In this document: positions 1 through 10,918 of the stretch, piece after piece
Layout: each line of letters begins with the position of its first letter
How positions within the stretch are numbered: the first letter of the stretch is position 1
Assembly (NCBI GenBank): GCA_905221605.1
Contig: CAJNDS010002140.1
Span: 101,001 to 165,000 of the forward strand
Direction: 5' to 3'
DNA: 64,000 nucleotides
From: Symbiodinium natans
Taxonomy: Eukaryota; Sar; Dinophyceae; Suessiales; Symbiodiniaceae
The notes under the pieces: generated by a model
Told to the model about the DNA's origin: nothing
Seen by the model: the letters and a program-made list of their open reading frames with translations, nothing else
Database searches by the model: none
Translations under genes and position numbers: made by a program

Positions 1-80
1 TGCCTCCCATTGACGACTTTGTCAACAATGCCCCGTCCTGGGCTATGCCACCTGCCCTGACCTACAACTGGAACATGTGA
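1..80 (+). CDS. C-terminal end of a light-harvesting chlorophyll a/c polyprotein (partial, 5' cut by window)
   Basis: These bases are identical to the last 80 bases of the complete gene at 1265-3870. They encode the same C-terminus (PPIDDFVNNAPSW ... TYNWNM) followed by TGA at 78-80. The first base is codon position 2, so the frame enters from outside the window. Not only the coding end but also the following roughly 400 bp match the downstream copy, so this is the tail of an upstream tandem copy of the same gene rather than a stray fragment. Nothing can be said about its upstream exons. Confidence 0.9.
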   Translation, partial: PPIDDFVNNAPSWAMPPALTYNWNM

Positions 81-485
81 GAGTGTGGGTGCAACCGGAA
101 GCGAAGGACGGGAAGCGGCTGAGCTTCCTGATCCGCAGCCCAGAAGCCTGAACCTGTGGGTCGGAATCGGCGACCACAAAAAGGATCCCTTTGCTGTGGC
201 ATTCTGTTTGTGCCGTCATGTGCAAGCTTTGTGTTTGCCAGCTCTGTCCCTTCGCCTTGAACTATCTGAGATGTGGCGGGCGTGTGTTTGCAGGTGACTT
301 CGGAGGTCTAGAATCTAGAAAGACCGGGAGTTGAACAGCTGTCGCCGCTCCGCTCAGTGCAGCTGATGTCATTGTCATCCCTCTACAGGATCCTTGTAAT
401 CCTGCAGCTAGGCAGCAGCTCACAACCTGAGGCATGGGAATGGCATGGTCTCCCTCCCTCTTCACCGCCCTTCCTGAGGCACCTG
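1..485 (+). repeat. Tandem-unit repeat, copy 1 (LHC gene 3' end plus downstream flank)
   Basis: Bases 1-485 match 3791-4275 at a constant offset of 3790, with one difference noticed (g306 versus a4096). After 485 the copies diverge. Copy 1 carries about 170 bp (486-656) that copy 2 lacks, and similarity resumes briefly at a shared stretch around 660-690 and 4300-4330. Coding and non-coding parts are equally conserved, which suggests a very recent duplication or gene conversion. Confidence 0.95.
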
Positions 486-1264
486 CAGTTAGTATCTTCA
501 AGTTGCGCTGCTTCTGCCATTTATGTGCTGCGAGGGAGCATCGGCTCTGAGTCTGGTAGCTCTGCCGAGTTTCCATGCGGCCTGAGGCTGGCAATGATGT
601 CGCGGAACAAATCAGGACTTCTCTCGGAAATCTCAAGCCCGACTGAGCAGCAGGACCCTTCAGTTCGAGTCACCGGGAGATTAGGTGGCACACAAATCCA
701 TGTCCTCATGAAGAAGGTGGCAGGAGTTGCCAGCACCGCAAGTCGTAGGCAAGTTTTGCCGCACTTCAGATGCACAGGTTATCGAAGCTACTCGTGCAGC
801 CGGCAAAACCCGCACAGGTGGACACTGTTTGCACGTTGATGTTTGCTGTATCTAGGAGTTGCTGGCAGAAGTCGAGATTCTGCTGCCACTACCTCGTCAT
901 CATACCAGGAGACGATTGAAAGGCCTGCGCAATTTTCAGGAGCAAAGCTTCCGTAAATCTTGGAATCCTTCGGTTTTTTTGAGGTAACGCAAGGTTCGGT
1001 TTGCGGTTGATGGGGCACAGGGCCAATAATAGGTTCATGATTCATGCTTGTTACGGATGCAGGCGTGCAGAAGCAGTGGAGGCCCTGGAGGATGCACGGT
1101 TCGAGGTTCCTGCTTAGGGTTTGGGGTTGAACTTAATTAAAGGTGCACGAGGCGAGAGGCAGTTTCTTCGACCTAAAGGGGTATTTCGGGACAATGCAAG
1201 GCTACGGCTCAAGCCCTCGCTGCTGGCAAGCCGGAGAGCCAGATCGCAGCACTTTCAGAACACC
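81..1264. other. Spacer between tandem LHC genes (3' flank, then 5' flank)
   Basis: No credible gene is visible. Bases 81-485 are the duplicated 3' flank and presumed 3' UTR of the upstream copy. From about 1081 to 1264 the sequence is the likely 5' UTR or promoter of the next copy. AG dinucleotides near 1249 and 1257 could accept the trans-spliced leader just before the ATG at 1265; this placement is inference. No TATA box is seen, as expected for dinoflagellates. Open frames across 357-839 lose their frame in copy 2 and are not supported. Confidence 0.6.
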
Positions 1265-3870
1265 ATGGCTCCCACCCAGCAGATTGCCGCCGCTGCCCTG
1301 GCTGCCGCGGGTTGCACGGCCTTCGTGGCCGCGCCGAGCACCGCCCGCGGGCCCGCTCTGCGCAGCAGCGCCCAGGCCCAGGCGGCCCAAGCGGCCCAGA
1401 CCAAGGCCTCCGCCAGCACTGGTCTAGCTCTTTGCGGGCTGGGTGCAGCGGTGGGCGCCGCGGTCGCTGTGCCGAGGAAGGAGAGGGCAGCGCTCCGCGC
1501 TTTCGAGAACGAGCTTGGAGTGCAAGCCCCTCTGGGCTTTTGGGATCCCGCAGGTTTCACTTCCGATGGCGATGCACAGGAATTCTACCGCCGCCGCGTG
1601 GTCGAGATCAAGCATGGACGCGTGTCAATGCTCGCGTGCACCGGCTACATTGTGCAGGAGTTCGTCCGTTTCCCGGGCTTCCTCTCCCCGAGCACGGACC
1701 TCAAGTTTGCCGACGTCCCGAGTCTAGGTTGCCGAATGCTTTTCTTGCCAGGCAGGGCTTTGTGACAAGAATGAGGAAGTGATATAGAGTCTATAGAGCT
1801 ACCAGCACTGTGAGTCAATGCTTAAACAGATTCACGCCGCACGTTCGTTTCACTCATTCCACGGGTGATATAATATTCCGAAGAAGTGGAAGTTGTATTC
1901 AGAAGCAGACCAAGGATAGGAAAACTTTCCTGAACCCAGGAATCAAGCAAATCTGGAAAGGATAGAGTTCTTCTTGGCACAAACAAAGTCTAAAGAAATG
2001 AATTTGAAAACAGGAGATTACTAGGTTTAGATAAACGAGAGAAGTGCACGGTGAAAGTAGCAGACTCCTAGTGCCAACAGTCTTTTCTCAATAGAAGGAA
2101 AAGGTATGGATCCTATTAAAGTAGGAGAACAAAATTGAAATGCGCATCATGTAATCCTAGCCCTACTGCGTTGTGTGTGGTCTTCTTTTTCGTTGGCTTA
2201 GCCAAAACAATTGCGAGTTGATGGTGGCCGGTCGTGTTAAATGTTACTGTTAGCGTGAAATCAACACAGTACTTCGGACATGCTCTGGACAACCCAGGAA
2301 TGGTCTCAAGGCCGTCACTATTGTGCCCGCCGTCGGCTGGTTCCAGTACACGGTCTTCTGCGGTCTGTGCGACCTTTGGATTGCCGACCAGAGGCCAACC
2401 AACCCGCCTGGCAAGCTCCAGACGCGTCTCTTCGGTGAGGAAGCTTTGAACTACGACTACGGTTTCCTGGGCATTCCGGCATACCTGGGCGGGAAGCCCG
2501 TGGAGGATGCGGAGTTGAAGACGAAGAAACTTAACGCTGAAATCGCTAACGGCCGCCTGGCCATGATGGCGATCATCGGAATGTTTTTCCAAGATGGTCT
2601 CACAGGCTCTGCCTGGGGTGATTGGGCGAATTACACGGAGTCCCCTCTCCGTGCATTTGAGACGGAACTCGGTGTCCAGCCTCCTACCGGTTTCTGGGAT
2701 CCTCTTGGCTTTACTAAGGGCGGCGATGCAGCCTCCTTCCGTCGCCGCCGCTACGTGGAACTGAAGCACGGGCGCGTGGCGATGCTGGCGTGCATGGGGT
2801 ACATTGTTCCCGAGTATTACCGCTGGCCGGGTGACCTCTCTTCGTCTTTGGGTCTCAAGTTCACAGATGTCCCAACAGGTTTCGCCGCCTTTTCCAAGGT
2901 GCCTTTGAGCGGCTGGGCACAGATGGTGGCGTTCGCGGGCAGTGTGGAGCTTTTCCAATACGTCGATGATCCCAAGCGTGCCCCAGGCGACTTCGAGAAC
3001 GCAGGCAACCTTGGCATCCCGAACGGTTTCGTGAAGGCGCCGGCGGACCAGAGGGAGAAGAAGCTGGCAGCCGAGATCGCCAATGGCAGGCTGGCCATGA
3101 TGGCCATCATTGGCATGTTTTTTCAGAACGGATTGACAGGACAGGCTTGGGGCGACTGGTCGCTCTACACTGACTCCCCGCTGCGTGCTTTGACGCCTGC
3201 GCAGGAGCTCATCGCCGGCACTGGCGGCCCTCTCCCTGACATGTTCTGGGACCCCGCGGGCATCAGCAAGTCGTGCACTGAGAAGGAGCTTCTCCAGTAC
3301 CGAGCCATCGAGCTGAAGCATGGCCGTGTGGCCATGCTCGCCGTGCTTCACTGGTTCCACGTCGCCGCAGGCTATCACCTCCTAGGCGACTACGCAGCAG
3401 GTGAGAAAATGAGCAACAACCCGCTGGTCAACATTACCCAGTTGCCGATGGCAGGCATGTGGCAGGTGGTCTTCACGATCATGTGCTTGGAGTGGCTAAC
3501 CACCTACATCTGCAAGCCCCCCGCGGACCGCCCTTGGGACGTGCTCGGATGGAAGGGCATCATCGTCGAGGACTACCCATCTGAGATCTGGAATGGCTGG
3601 AAGCGCGTCCAGCGCCAGGAACTCAACAACGGCCGCCTGGCCATGATTGGCATTACGGGGCTTGTGGCACAGGACGTTGTCACTGGAGAGTATGCCGCGG
3701 GTGTCGGCCAGCTTTGCGGCGGCGCCGACATCTGCAAGCCATTGACGGACGTCGCGGTCGCGGACTTCGACTTCACTCCCTGGCAGCAGTTGCCTCCCAT
3801 TGACGACTTTGTCAACAATGCCCCGTCCTGGGCTATGCCACCTGCCCTGACCTACAACTGGAACATGTGA
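1265..3870 (+). CDS. Light-harvesting chlorophyll a/c (peridinin-type) polyprotein, three LHC units
   Basis: Two exons, 1265-1719 and 2298-3870, give 675 residues. The intron 1720-2297 starts GA and ends AG|G, and the join restores the DVP-NG sequence that aligns with DVPTG of the second unit. The leader (residues 1 to about 72) has a hydrophobic signal segment, then FVAAP and Ala/Ser-rich stretches, typical of dinoflagellate plastid targeting through three membranes. Three antenna units follow, starting near residues 75, 267 and 445, the latter two at SPLRA linkers. Each has a first helix with E(I/L)KHGRV and a third helix with E(I/L)xNGRLAM; these Glu/Arg pairs bind chlorophyll and lock the helices. 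Processing at the linkers would release separate thylakoid antenna proteins. The start is the first ATG followed by a credible leader. Family membership is certain; chlorophyll a/c rather than a/b binding is inferred from the lineage. Confidence 0.95.
1720..2297 (+). other. Intron of the LHC polyprotein gene (GA-AG, 578 bp)
   Basis: The boundary is set by reading frame: exon 1 ends CC, exon 2 begins G-AAT-GGT after CAG. The intron begins GAGTCT and ends CCCAG followed by G, so the G at the donor equals the G after the acceptor. It is clearly AT-richer than the flanking exons and includes stops in all forward frames. No gene is seen inside it. Confidence 0.85.
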
Positions 3871-4275
3871 GAGTGTGGGTGCAACCGGAAGCGAAGGACG
3901 GGAAGCGGCTGAGCTTCCTGATCCGCAGCCCAGAAGCCTGAACCTGTGGGTCGGAATCGGCGACCACAAAAAGGATCCCTTTGCTGTGGCATTCTGTTTG
4001 TGCCGTCATGTGCAAGCTTTGTGTTTGCCAGCTCTGTCCCTTCGCCTTGAACTATCTGAGATGTGGCGGGCGTGTGTTTGCAGGTGACTTCGGAGATCTA
4101 GAATCTAGAAAGACCGGGAGTTGAACAGCTGTCGCCGCTCCGCTCAGTGCAGCTGATGTCATTGTCATCCCTCTACAGGATCCTTGTAATCCTGCAGCTA
4201 GGCAGCAGCTCACAACCTGAGGCATGGGAATGGCATGGTCTCCCTCCCTCTTCACCGCCCTTCCTGAGGCACCTG
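3791..4275 (+). repeat. Tandem-unit repeat, copy 2
   Basis: This is the second copy of the repeat described for 1-485: last LHC codons plus about 400 bp of 3' flank. It ends at a sharp divergence point after ACCTG at 4271-4275. Confidence 0.95.
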
Positions 4276-4756
4276 ACTGCATCCATTGCATGGCAGTTCA
4301 GTTCGAGAGTCACCGGGAGATCAGGTGGGCGGCATAAAATTGCAGGCAATTTTCGTTCACCTTCAGAATTGCACATGCGAGTGTTGTTCTATTGGCTTGT
4401 ACTGTATTGTCTTGTCGATGCCAAGCGAGGCCAAATGCGAGATTAAAAAAAAAATGCGACAGTGCCAGCCTTGAGTCTCAGAGTCTCAGCGCGCGCAGCA
4501 GCAGGCCTCAAACTCGCCTCAAACACTGAGTGGACTGGCAGTGCAGCAGAGAGAACAGAGAGCCCGGGCAAGACCTTTGGCTCGAAACCGATACCTACAG
4601 CGAGTCGGGGTCGACGGGCGCCGGATCCAGCCTCTCGGATACCTTTCAAAGCTTGAAAAGGCAGCGCATGTCCTATGGTTCCTCGATGTTCGGCGCGTTC
4701 TCGGGGGTTTGTCTGGAGCGTTCTTCTGTTCTTGCAGGGCAGGGGCTTTCCGTGGG
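4276..4756. other. Intergenic spacer and 5' flank of the P2 gene
   Basis: Nothing is recognised. A short A-run (4446-4455) lies in the divergent part of the LHC 3' flank. A pyrimidine-rich tract ending in TTGCAG at about 4732-4737 could be the trans-splice acceptor for the P2 transcript; this is inference. Confidence 0.4.
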
Positions 4757-4876
4757 ATGCGCGTCTTGAAGCTTTTCGTGGCCCTGCTGTGGTTCTTCCC
4801 GGCTCTGCCGTTTGCCGCTGCAAAGTCTTCGTGGGCTCTTGTTGCAATTGTCGAGCCTTTGAGGCCATGGCGATGA
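4757..4876 (+). CDS. Upstream ORF overlapping the P2 start codon (39 codons, signal-peptide-like)
   Basis: An ATG at 4757 opens 39 codons that end at TGA 4874-4876, so the frame runs through the P2 initiation codon (4867) in another register. The predicted peptide begins MRVLKLFVALLWFFPALPF and looks like a secretory signal. It lies after a plausible splice-leader acceptor and so could be in the mature mRNA. It may be a translational regulator of the P2 gene or a chance frame. No homologue is recognised. Confidence 0.35.
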   Translation: MRVLKLFVALLWFFPALPFAAAKSSWALVAIVEPLRPWR

Positions 4877-6132
4877 AATACATGGGTGCCTACCTCATGG
4901 CTGTGCTTGGTGGCAAGGAGCTCCTGGATCCTGCATCGTAGTACTGTGTTGCTTCAGAGGTCAGGCTGTGCCTCATGACATCCTCAGGACAGCCCCTCCG
5001 CCCAAGACATCAAGACCATCCTGGAGGCTGGGCACCTCGTCCCAAGCCGTCCCAGCCGCGCTTGGGCCGGAGGCCACCAAGACTGTTGCGACAGGCCGGA
5101 GGCATCAGCTACGAAGACGACCTCATCAACAAGCTTTGCGAGCGCATGGAGGGAAAGGAGGCGGGTGCTAACCGCTGGCATCTGCTGGTGGCTCTTGCAG
5201 CCTTGTGTCAAGCCCGACTTTTCAACTCATTCAGCCTTGAAGTGTGACTCTAATGCCTCCAGGCCCATGAGCTGATCAAAGAGGGCTATGGAAAGTTTGC
5301 TGCCTGCGGCGGTGGTGGTGGTGGCGGTGCCTCGGAGTGAAGAGTATCCTTGGGAAATCAGTGGAGCAGTGGTCAGTGTAGTAGAACGATGTAGAACGTT
5401 TCACAAGGCTTCGATTCAGGTGGTCGAGGTCTGAGGCTCGACCAGGAATTTCTCGCGCGCTTCAGACATCTCCAGACGGGACGCCCTATTTGACGGCAAT
5501 GTGTCCTGCACGTCCGAAACGTGGACGAAGGGTACCGGGCGCGCCGATGTGCGCACCAGCTTCTTCACTAGCAGGCCTTCACGCTGGAGACCACCCGCCA
5601 CTCTTTCGCACCTGGCCGTCCTTCCCAACACTACAAGCACAGCAAAGCTACAGAAGGAACGTCCTGTGAGACTTGGGCCTTGGATGCTTTGCATGGATGC
5701 TCTGGCCCCATGGGTGCACTGGTAGCATGAACGCAACCATCGGCCATGGAAGCACCTCGGGAGCCAATCCCTGGAAGCCATCCGCTTCCACCGCATTCAC
5801 GAAGGCCATTGAACAGGCTGAGTTGGACATCTTGCAACCTCTTGCAACCTCTTAGGGGAGATTCTCGAATTCCAAATACGTGGCTTGTGCAGCATTCCAA
5901 GGCGGTGGCGGAGCAGCCGCACCAGCTGCAGGTGGCGGCGGAGGGGCTGCTCCGGCGGCTGAGGACTTGAGGGTTGCAGCAGCGGCCGTACAGCATCGCA
6001 AGTGAGTCGTAACTGCTCATCGTGTTGTGTTGATATTGGAATACTCAGGGTATGCTGGGGGTTCCACAGGAGAAGAAGAAGGTCGAGGAGGAAGAGGAGG
6101 AGGAAGAGATGGACTTCGACCTCTTCGGCTGA
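4867..6132 (+). CDS. RPLP2: 60S acidic ribosomal protein P2 (six exons)
   Basis: Exons 4867-4917, 4988-5026, 5095-5160, 5263-5326, 5902-5963 and 6070-6132 join to 345 nt, 114 residues, close to the roughly 115 usual for P2. The start MKYMGAYLMAVLGG and the block SPSAQDIKTILEA match the P2 N-terminal dimerisation domain without gaps. A Gly/Ala-rich hinge follows, then a lysine/glutamate stretch ending EEMDFDLFG, the conserved stalk tail that recruits elongation-factor GTPases. Donors are GA, GC, GC, GT (or GC), GA; all acceptors are AG|G. The fourth donor is uncertain by a few Gly codons (5323 or 5326). In the cytosol the protein forms the ribosomal stalk with P0 and P1. An upstream frame overlaps its start (4757-4876). 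Confidence 0.95.
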
Positions 6133-7594
6133 GTGCCCAGATCACCGTGGCGACCGGGTCCAAGGCGAAAAGTCACGATTTGCCAGAGCTTGCGCAGTGA
6201 ATGCTCATGACATAGAGGAAGTGCATGTTAAGCCTAACTGTGAAACCTGACTGTTGTACTTGCGACTTTTCGTGACGCGGGCAGCTGGTGCTTGTGTGAT
6301 GCCGCACTGACTCAAGCCTGGGCCATCGGCCGGTTTGCGCCATGGTCGGGGAAGACATTCTGAATGAGGACCCGTCACCGTGCAGGGCCCCCTAAATGAT
6401 TCAGAGTTCGTCGCAGCGCTCCAGCAATGATCATGCAGTTGTCTCGCTCGGCAGTAGCGAGTGAAATCCCCACACAGCCCCGAGACTGTTGAAGCTGCAG
6501 ACCTGCGGAGGCAGTTGGACAAGACTGGACGTGTGTTTCTCATCTGCGGGAGGACTGCGGCCTGCGAGCACGGAATGCTGGAGTCACAGAGCTGGCTAAG
6601 GACGCCGCGCGCGATGGAAAGCCTCAGCTTCCTGGTACTGAAGCATTTGGCTTCGGGCTTCGTTCGGTTCTGGATGTGAAGGTCTGAGCTATTGAGCGGC
6701 ACCCATCTTAGCTGTAAGGGCCAAACTTCTCTTTAAAGGAGAACGGTGGGAAGCAAGCACTCCGAACTGCAGCCGTTCTAGGCCTCCATCGAGCTCTACC
6801 GCTAAAGTCCGAATTGCCAGGTCCGGGCGCTTCTTTGGCGCGGAGTGGGATAAAGCTGGGAGCAGCTGCCCCTGGCCAAGCTTCGAAGCTCATTGCATTG
6901 AGGGGGTTTTAGGCTTCCTCTGTGCAACACACTTTCCTTCTCAAGATCGGAGCGAGTATACGAAGTTTCATCCCCCCATGTCTATAGCCGTGGATTGGCT
7001 GTGGTGCCCTTGGTATTTGGGGTTGAGTGTCGGGAGCAGTTATGAGGTATTACCGCCACCGAGGACAGGTTCCCTGAACATCTGCGAGTGGGTCCATGGT
7101 CGCCTTTGGCCTATGTCTTCCTGGCGGCGTTTGTCGGTGCCTCTTCTGAGCAATTTAACGCTTCAATGTTCGATGATCACACGGTGATGACCACACGGTC
7201 AGTCATAGTGGTAACTGTTCGTACATACTTGAGCCACGAATATTGGGGACGAGGTCTCCACACCTAGGGCCCAAGCAGGACTTACAGGCTGAGAGGGCAG
7301 CACCCTTCAGTGTGAGTTGCCACGTGCTTTGCCTGGCCTAGCACTCGTACTGCTATCTGCATGATCGATAGTGCTTGACCTGAGCCGCTTGGCCTCCATG
7401 TCCTCCATGCAGCTCCCACTAGGTTTCGTCGTGATATCGGCTCCCTGGGCTTACGACGATTTGTCCAAGCTCAGCGGTGTTGCAGAAAGCCCGCTGATTC
7501 GATTCTTGCTGCTTGTCAAGTTGAGTAGTGTTTGGGTATGTGAGGTTATGTTGCCAGTTTCCTGAACCTTCGTCAGTGTGAATTCAATTGCAAC
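6133..7594. other. Intergenic region, no gene recognised
   Basis: This covers the P2 3' flank and about 1.4 kb before the next gene. Short open frames at 6461-6679 and 7371-7565 have no recognisable motif, and splice-flanked coding segments are not evident. An AG at about 7572 could accept the splice leader for the gene starting at 7595. Confidence 0.4.
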
Positions 7595-8182
7595 ATGGCC
7601 AGGCACGGTGCAGGCGCCCTGTACATGTCGGCTGTCATGCTTTACACTTGCAAAACGACGGGGCTGTGGCCTTTTGTCAGCTACACGGCCATCTCTTACG
7701 CGCTTCTGACTCTCCGCTTCATCTTCGTGAGCCTTGGCTTTCAAGCCGCCGAGATCTTGCGCTTCCCGGTCATTGCAATGGCCACCGTCACTAGCACGGT
7801 CTGGTGGCTGGTCCTGCTCCTTGGGCTTGAGCTGTCCATTAATGATTCACATTTTTCTCAACCGGGCTACATCCCGAACGGAACCACCGCACTCATTGCC
7901 GGACCGAGGTTCCCACTCATCCTGGCGTGCGCCGCGGCTGAGCATCGGCGGGCTTTCTTGAAAATGAACTTCAGCGTGTTCCTCCTGAACATGCACCTCC
8001 TCAATCTGCCCGTAGCTTTGGCAAGCCAGTGGAGCCACTGGCGACCTTTGTTTTTCTTGGATTTCTGGGTCGCTGCGGTCCTTGCCCTTGTTTATTTGTT
8101 CTTCTACCTGCTGGTTATGGATGCAAACGGCTTGCACCTGTACATCATCCTGCGTCCCGGCATCATGCAGATGGGGGAATAG
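7595..8182 (+). CDS. Hydrophobic multi-pass membrane protein (195 aa), FAR-17a/AIG1-like layout
   Basis: A single uninterrupted frame from ATG 7595 to TAG 8180-8182 encodes a strongly hydrophobic protein with about five or six membrane helices (for example TSTVWWLVLLLG, VFLLNMHLLNLPVAL and AAVLALVYLFFYLLV). The last helix is followed by DANGLHLYIILRP. The layout of helices, the N/H-containing fourth helix and the short aromatic tail recall the FAR-17a/AIG1 family of ER fatty-acid-ester hydrolases, but this is impression only. The long frame without introns contrasts with the tiny exons nearby. An upstream exon cannot be excluded. It is a real protein gene with good probability; its function is unknown. 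Confidence 0.6.
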   Translation: MARHGAGALYMSAVMLYTCKTTGLWPFVSYTAISYALLTLRFIFVSLGFQAAEILRFPVIAMATVTSTVWWLVLLLGLELSINDSHFSQPGYIPNGTTALIAGPRFPLILACAAAEHRRAFLKMNFSVFLLNMHLLNLPVALASQWSHWRPLFFLDFWVAAVLALVYLFFYLLVMDANGLHLYIILRPGIMQMGE

Positions 8183-8224
8183 CCAGCCACAACTTTTCGC
8201 AGCGAGATGTAGCACCCTAGCGCC

Positions 8225-8255
8225 TCTATATATATGTGTATATAGATATATACCC
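8225..8255. repeat. AT-rich microsatellite
   Basis: A short run of TATA/TGTATATAGA units just downstream of the membrane-protein stop codon. Confidence 0.8.
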
Positions 8256-9237
8256 CTATGTCTTGAGGAGTCCGCGCCCTTGGTGGTGTGTCATTTGTTA
8301 TGGCAGCATCTTGTTCCTTGGCTTTTCTTGATTTGCGGTGGGTCTACAATGATTCTACAATGTAGTGCCGTAGAAGGTGTTCTGCAAGTCTCAGACTACT
8401 GTGCCAGTGCTTGGCTTACTCTTCCCCAGGCTGCCATGAACTGCCATGGCTTGAAAGGAGTTGCGACATGCCACAACCCAGGCTACTCTACGCGCAGCTC
8501 CATCGGCTTTTTGGATCTTGACCTGCCAGCGGCGTTGGGCGAAGGGAGTCGGGCCTGGAAACGCGGAGGCTTGGGCGCAGCAGACTCCTGCAGCGAACAG
8601 ATGGAGTCGTGTCTTCTAGTACCCAGCTGATGTCACTCCAGGGCTTTCCTCAGTAGGCGCTAGCCCTTGCTAGACTGCATCGTTTTCCACCGAATGGTGG
8701 AGCCTCTCGTAGTTTTCGCTCGGTGAGTTCCGCCTGGCCATCTGCAGACTCAGCTCAAGTGATCACAGGCAAGCATGGGCTTGAGCTTGTCAAGCATATG
8801 CAGCCTGCACAGGCCGCGGATTGTGGCCAGACAGCTTGTCAGATTTTGCAGATGTGCCGGCAGCCGAGCCGGCAGCAATTTTCAATCCGAAATGATCCGA
8901 AAAAGGCAGCGCGTTCTCCTCCTGGTCTCCGCCCGCAATCTAGACATTGCAGTTACTGTAGCTACGAATAATGAGCCATGGCAGGCTTCTTTGAATCTGC
9001 TGGGTCGCGACCGCCGGCCCTAAGCCGACCCGACTCTGCATACCGTCGCGAATGCAGTGTGAACGCCTGTAATCTGTAATGCCGTGCTCGGCACGCCACA
9101 CAAGCACCGCTGACAGATATGGACAGGTCAGTGCTGATCGCTGAAAAAAACGATGCAACACTCCACTGATCCTCAGCCCTACAAAACTCCAAAAGCAAAA
9201 CGATGGAGGCACTATACCTACATACACATTTGTCTGA

Positions 9238-9306
9238 AAATATGTGTGTATATATATAATACATATATACATCCACACATATAGATATATGTATATGTAT
9301 ATACAT

Positions 9307-9338
<32 letters not shown>

Positions 9339-9346
9339 CTGTGATT
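9238..9346. repeat. Compound (TA)n/(CA)n microsatellite
   Basis: About 110 bp of alternating purine-pyrimidine sequence, with TATGTGTATA-type units passing into (CA)9 and (TA)10. It may adopt cruciform or Z-form structure. Minus-strand open frames through it are artefacts of the repeat. Confidence 0.9.
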
Positions 9347-9380
9347 ATGAGATAAGTGAGCCTTTGCGCTAGCCTTTGCG

Positions 9381-10918
9381 CTAATGCCATGGCGTCGGCC
9401 ACAAAGGACAGCGCAAACCAAGCCAACGAAGAGAGCGTGCCACAGCTGTTATAAAGTTGGTTTACGTTACTCCCAGCCGCTTGTGCGGACTGTGGTGAGT
9501 CTTTTCCAAGTCTCGATGATGGGATGTGTCGGATGCGCGGCTAAGGACTCTGAGCTTCACATCAAGCACCTTCGCGAGGAACTGTGTTGTGTGTGTGCTT
9601 TTCTCCCATCGGCCATGCTACAGACTCAGACCTATACAGAATGACGAAGTGCATCGGAAAAGTGAAACGATCATGACATACCAACAGGACGAAGACCTCG
9701 TGATTGTGCCTAGGCTGCAGCGGGAGCTGTGGGCTTGCCTTGACACTGCTTGTGCACTCCGAGTTTTCAAGGAGTCGATTGCACATTGCTCGGTGTCTTG
9801 TTCGATATCTAAGGATGGGGAAACAGCTGTGGATGACATGCTGCTATGCTGTACCGATGGATCGGTTGGGTAGGAGTGAGACAAGACCACCCGTGTTCAG
9901 GTCACGGAAGTAGGCAGAAACGTCGTGTCTCCCAAGGCTGGTGGCCCAGCGCATCGCGCAGCAGGAGGTCTTTGCGGAGCAGGTCCTTCAAGATGATGCA
10001 GGCCGAGGGGATGAAGGCGTTGAAATTTGGGCTATCCTCACGGCGGTTGTTTTGGGCCTAACTACGGCCTATTACACTCCAGTACGACGCAATAGATTCT
10101 CCTGTTTGGACTCCTTGGTCAGCAGAAAGCCGGCCAATTCACTGCGAAAACTGCTGGAGAGAAACTGAGGCGCCATGTCGCTTTCGGTTCAAGAGCTAAT
10201 TCCCGGATCCAAGAAGGAAGTCGCCCTTTTGCAGGTTCTCGAGTGTGAGATCGCTTGATTTTACGGGGTAGTGGCTTTTTTTCCGCCTGGACAGGGACTG
10301 GAAGCCAGGCACGGCGGAAGGCTCCCTCATCAGAAGACGTGCAGAAACTTGGTCAAAATGGGAGCTTGCTGGGAGCATGATGCTTGTGTGCTCAGATGCT
10401 TATGTGACTCATGTGCAGTGCCAGGAAGCTGCTGCGGCTGTTGAAAGAAACGAGCAAGCGGCTCTCCCAAAGCTGGTGACTCTGGGCTGGCACGTGCTCG
10501 TGACTTGCTCTTGCCTTCAAGAGGCTTACCTCCAAGATCGGCGAGCTGCCGAGCCACTTCGATGCCGTCGTCTCCCCAGAGGTGCGGGAGGCATGCCGCG
10601 CCGCGTCGGAGGCAGGGCCGGGGCCCACTTCGGGCAGGCTTTAGGGCCAGGCTTGCAGAGTGCATGTGTGCACAAGGTCATATGTCTTCTGTATGCTCCT
10701 GCTTATGCCACATTGACATTCATCCATTCTCAGCTGTTGCAGGCTGTCACCAAGGTACCACTTCCAGACTCCCAGGAACAGGCGGAGCCGCAGTGCGCCG
10801 TGGGCCACTTGGCCACGCTAGGCCCGAGCTGTATTCGAGTCATTCTTGGAGTCTTCTAGCATGTCTAGCTATGTTGTGCAAAGTTGCTGTGTTTGTTGGG
10901 GGGAAGAAAGCATCTGAG
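9381..10918 (+). other. Scattered exon-like segments of an unidentified gene
   Basis: Several short + strand segments have coding character and acceptor-like AG|G borders: near 9690-9770 (DEDLVIVPRLQRELWACLD), 9953-10020 (RIAQQEVFAEQVLQDD), 10427-10500 (EAAAAVERNEQAALPKL) and 10521-10614 (SKIGELPSHFDAVVSPEV). I could not join them into a recognisable protein. They may be 5' exons of the NAF1-like gene or a separate helical protein. No start codon can be assigned. Confidence 0.3.

Larger units (their letters stand above)
8183..9380. other. Intergenic region with AT microsatellites
   Basis: The 3' flank of the membrane protein gene. It contains two AT/GT-rich simple repeats (listed separately). 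The open frame at 8082-8630 overlaps the previous gene out of frame and has no motif. Confidence 0.4.

Noticed and set aside
2116-3378. 420-codon minus-strand frame opposite the LHC gene
   Set aside because: It is a shadow of the LHC coding exon and has no motif of its own.
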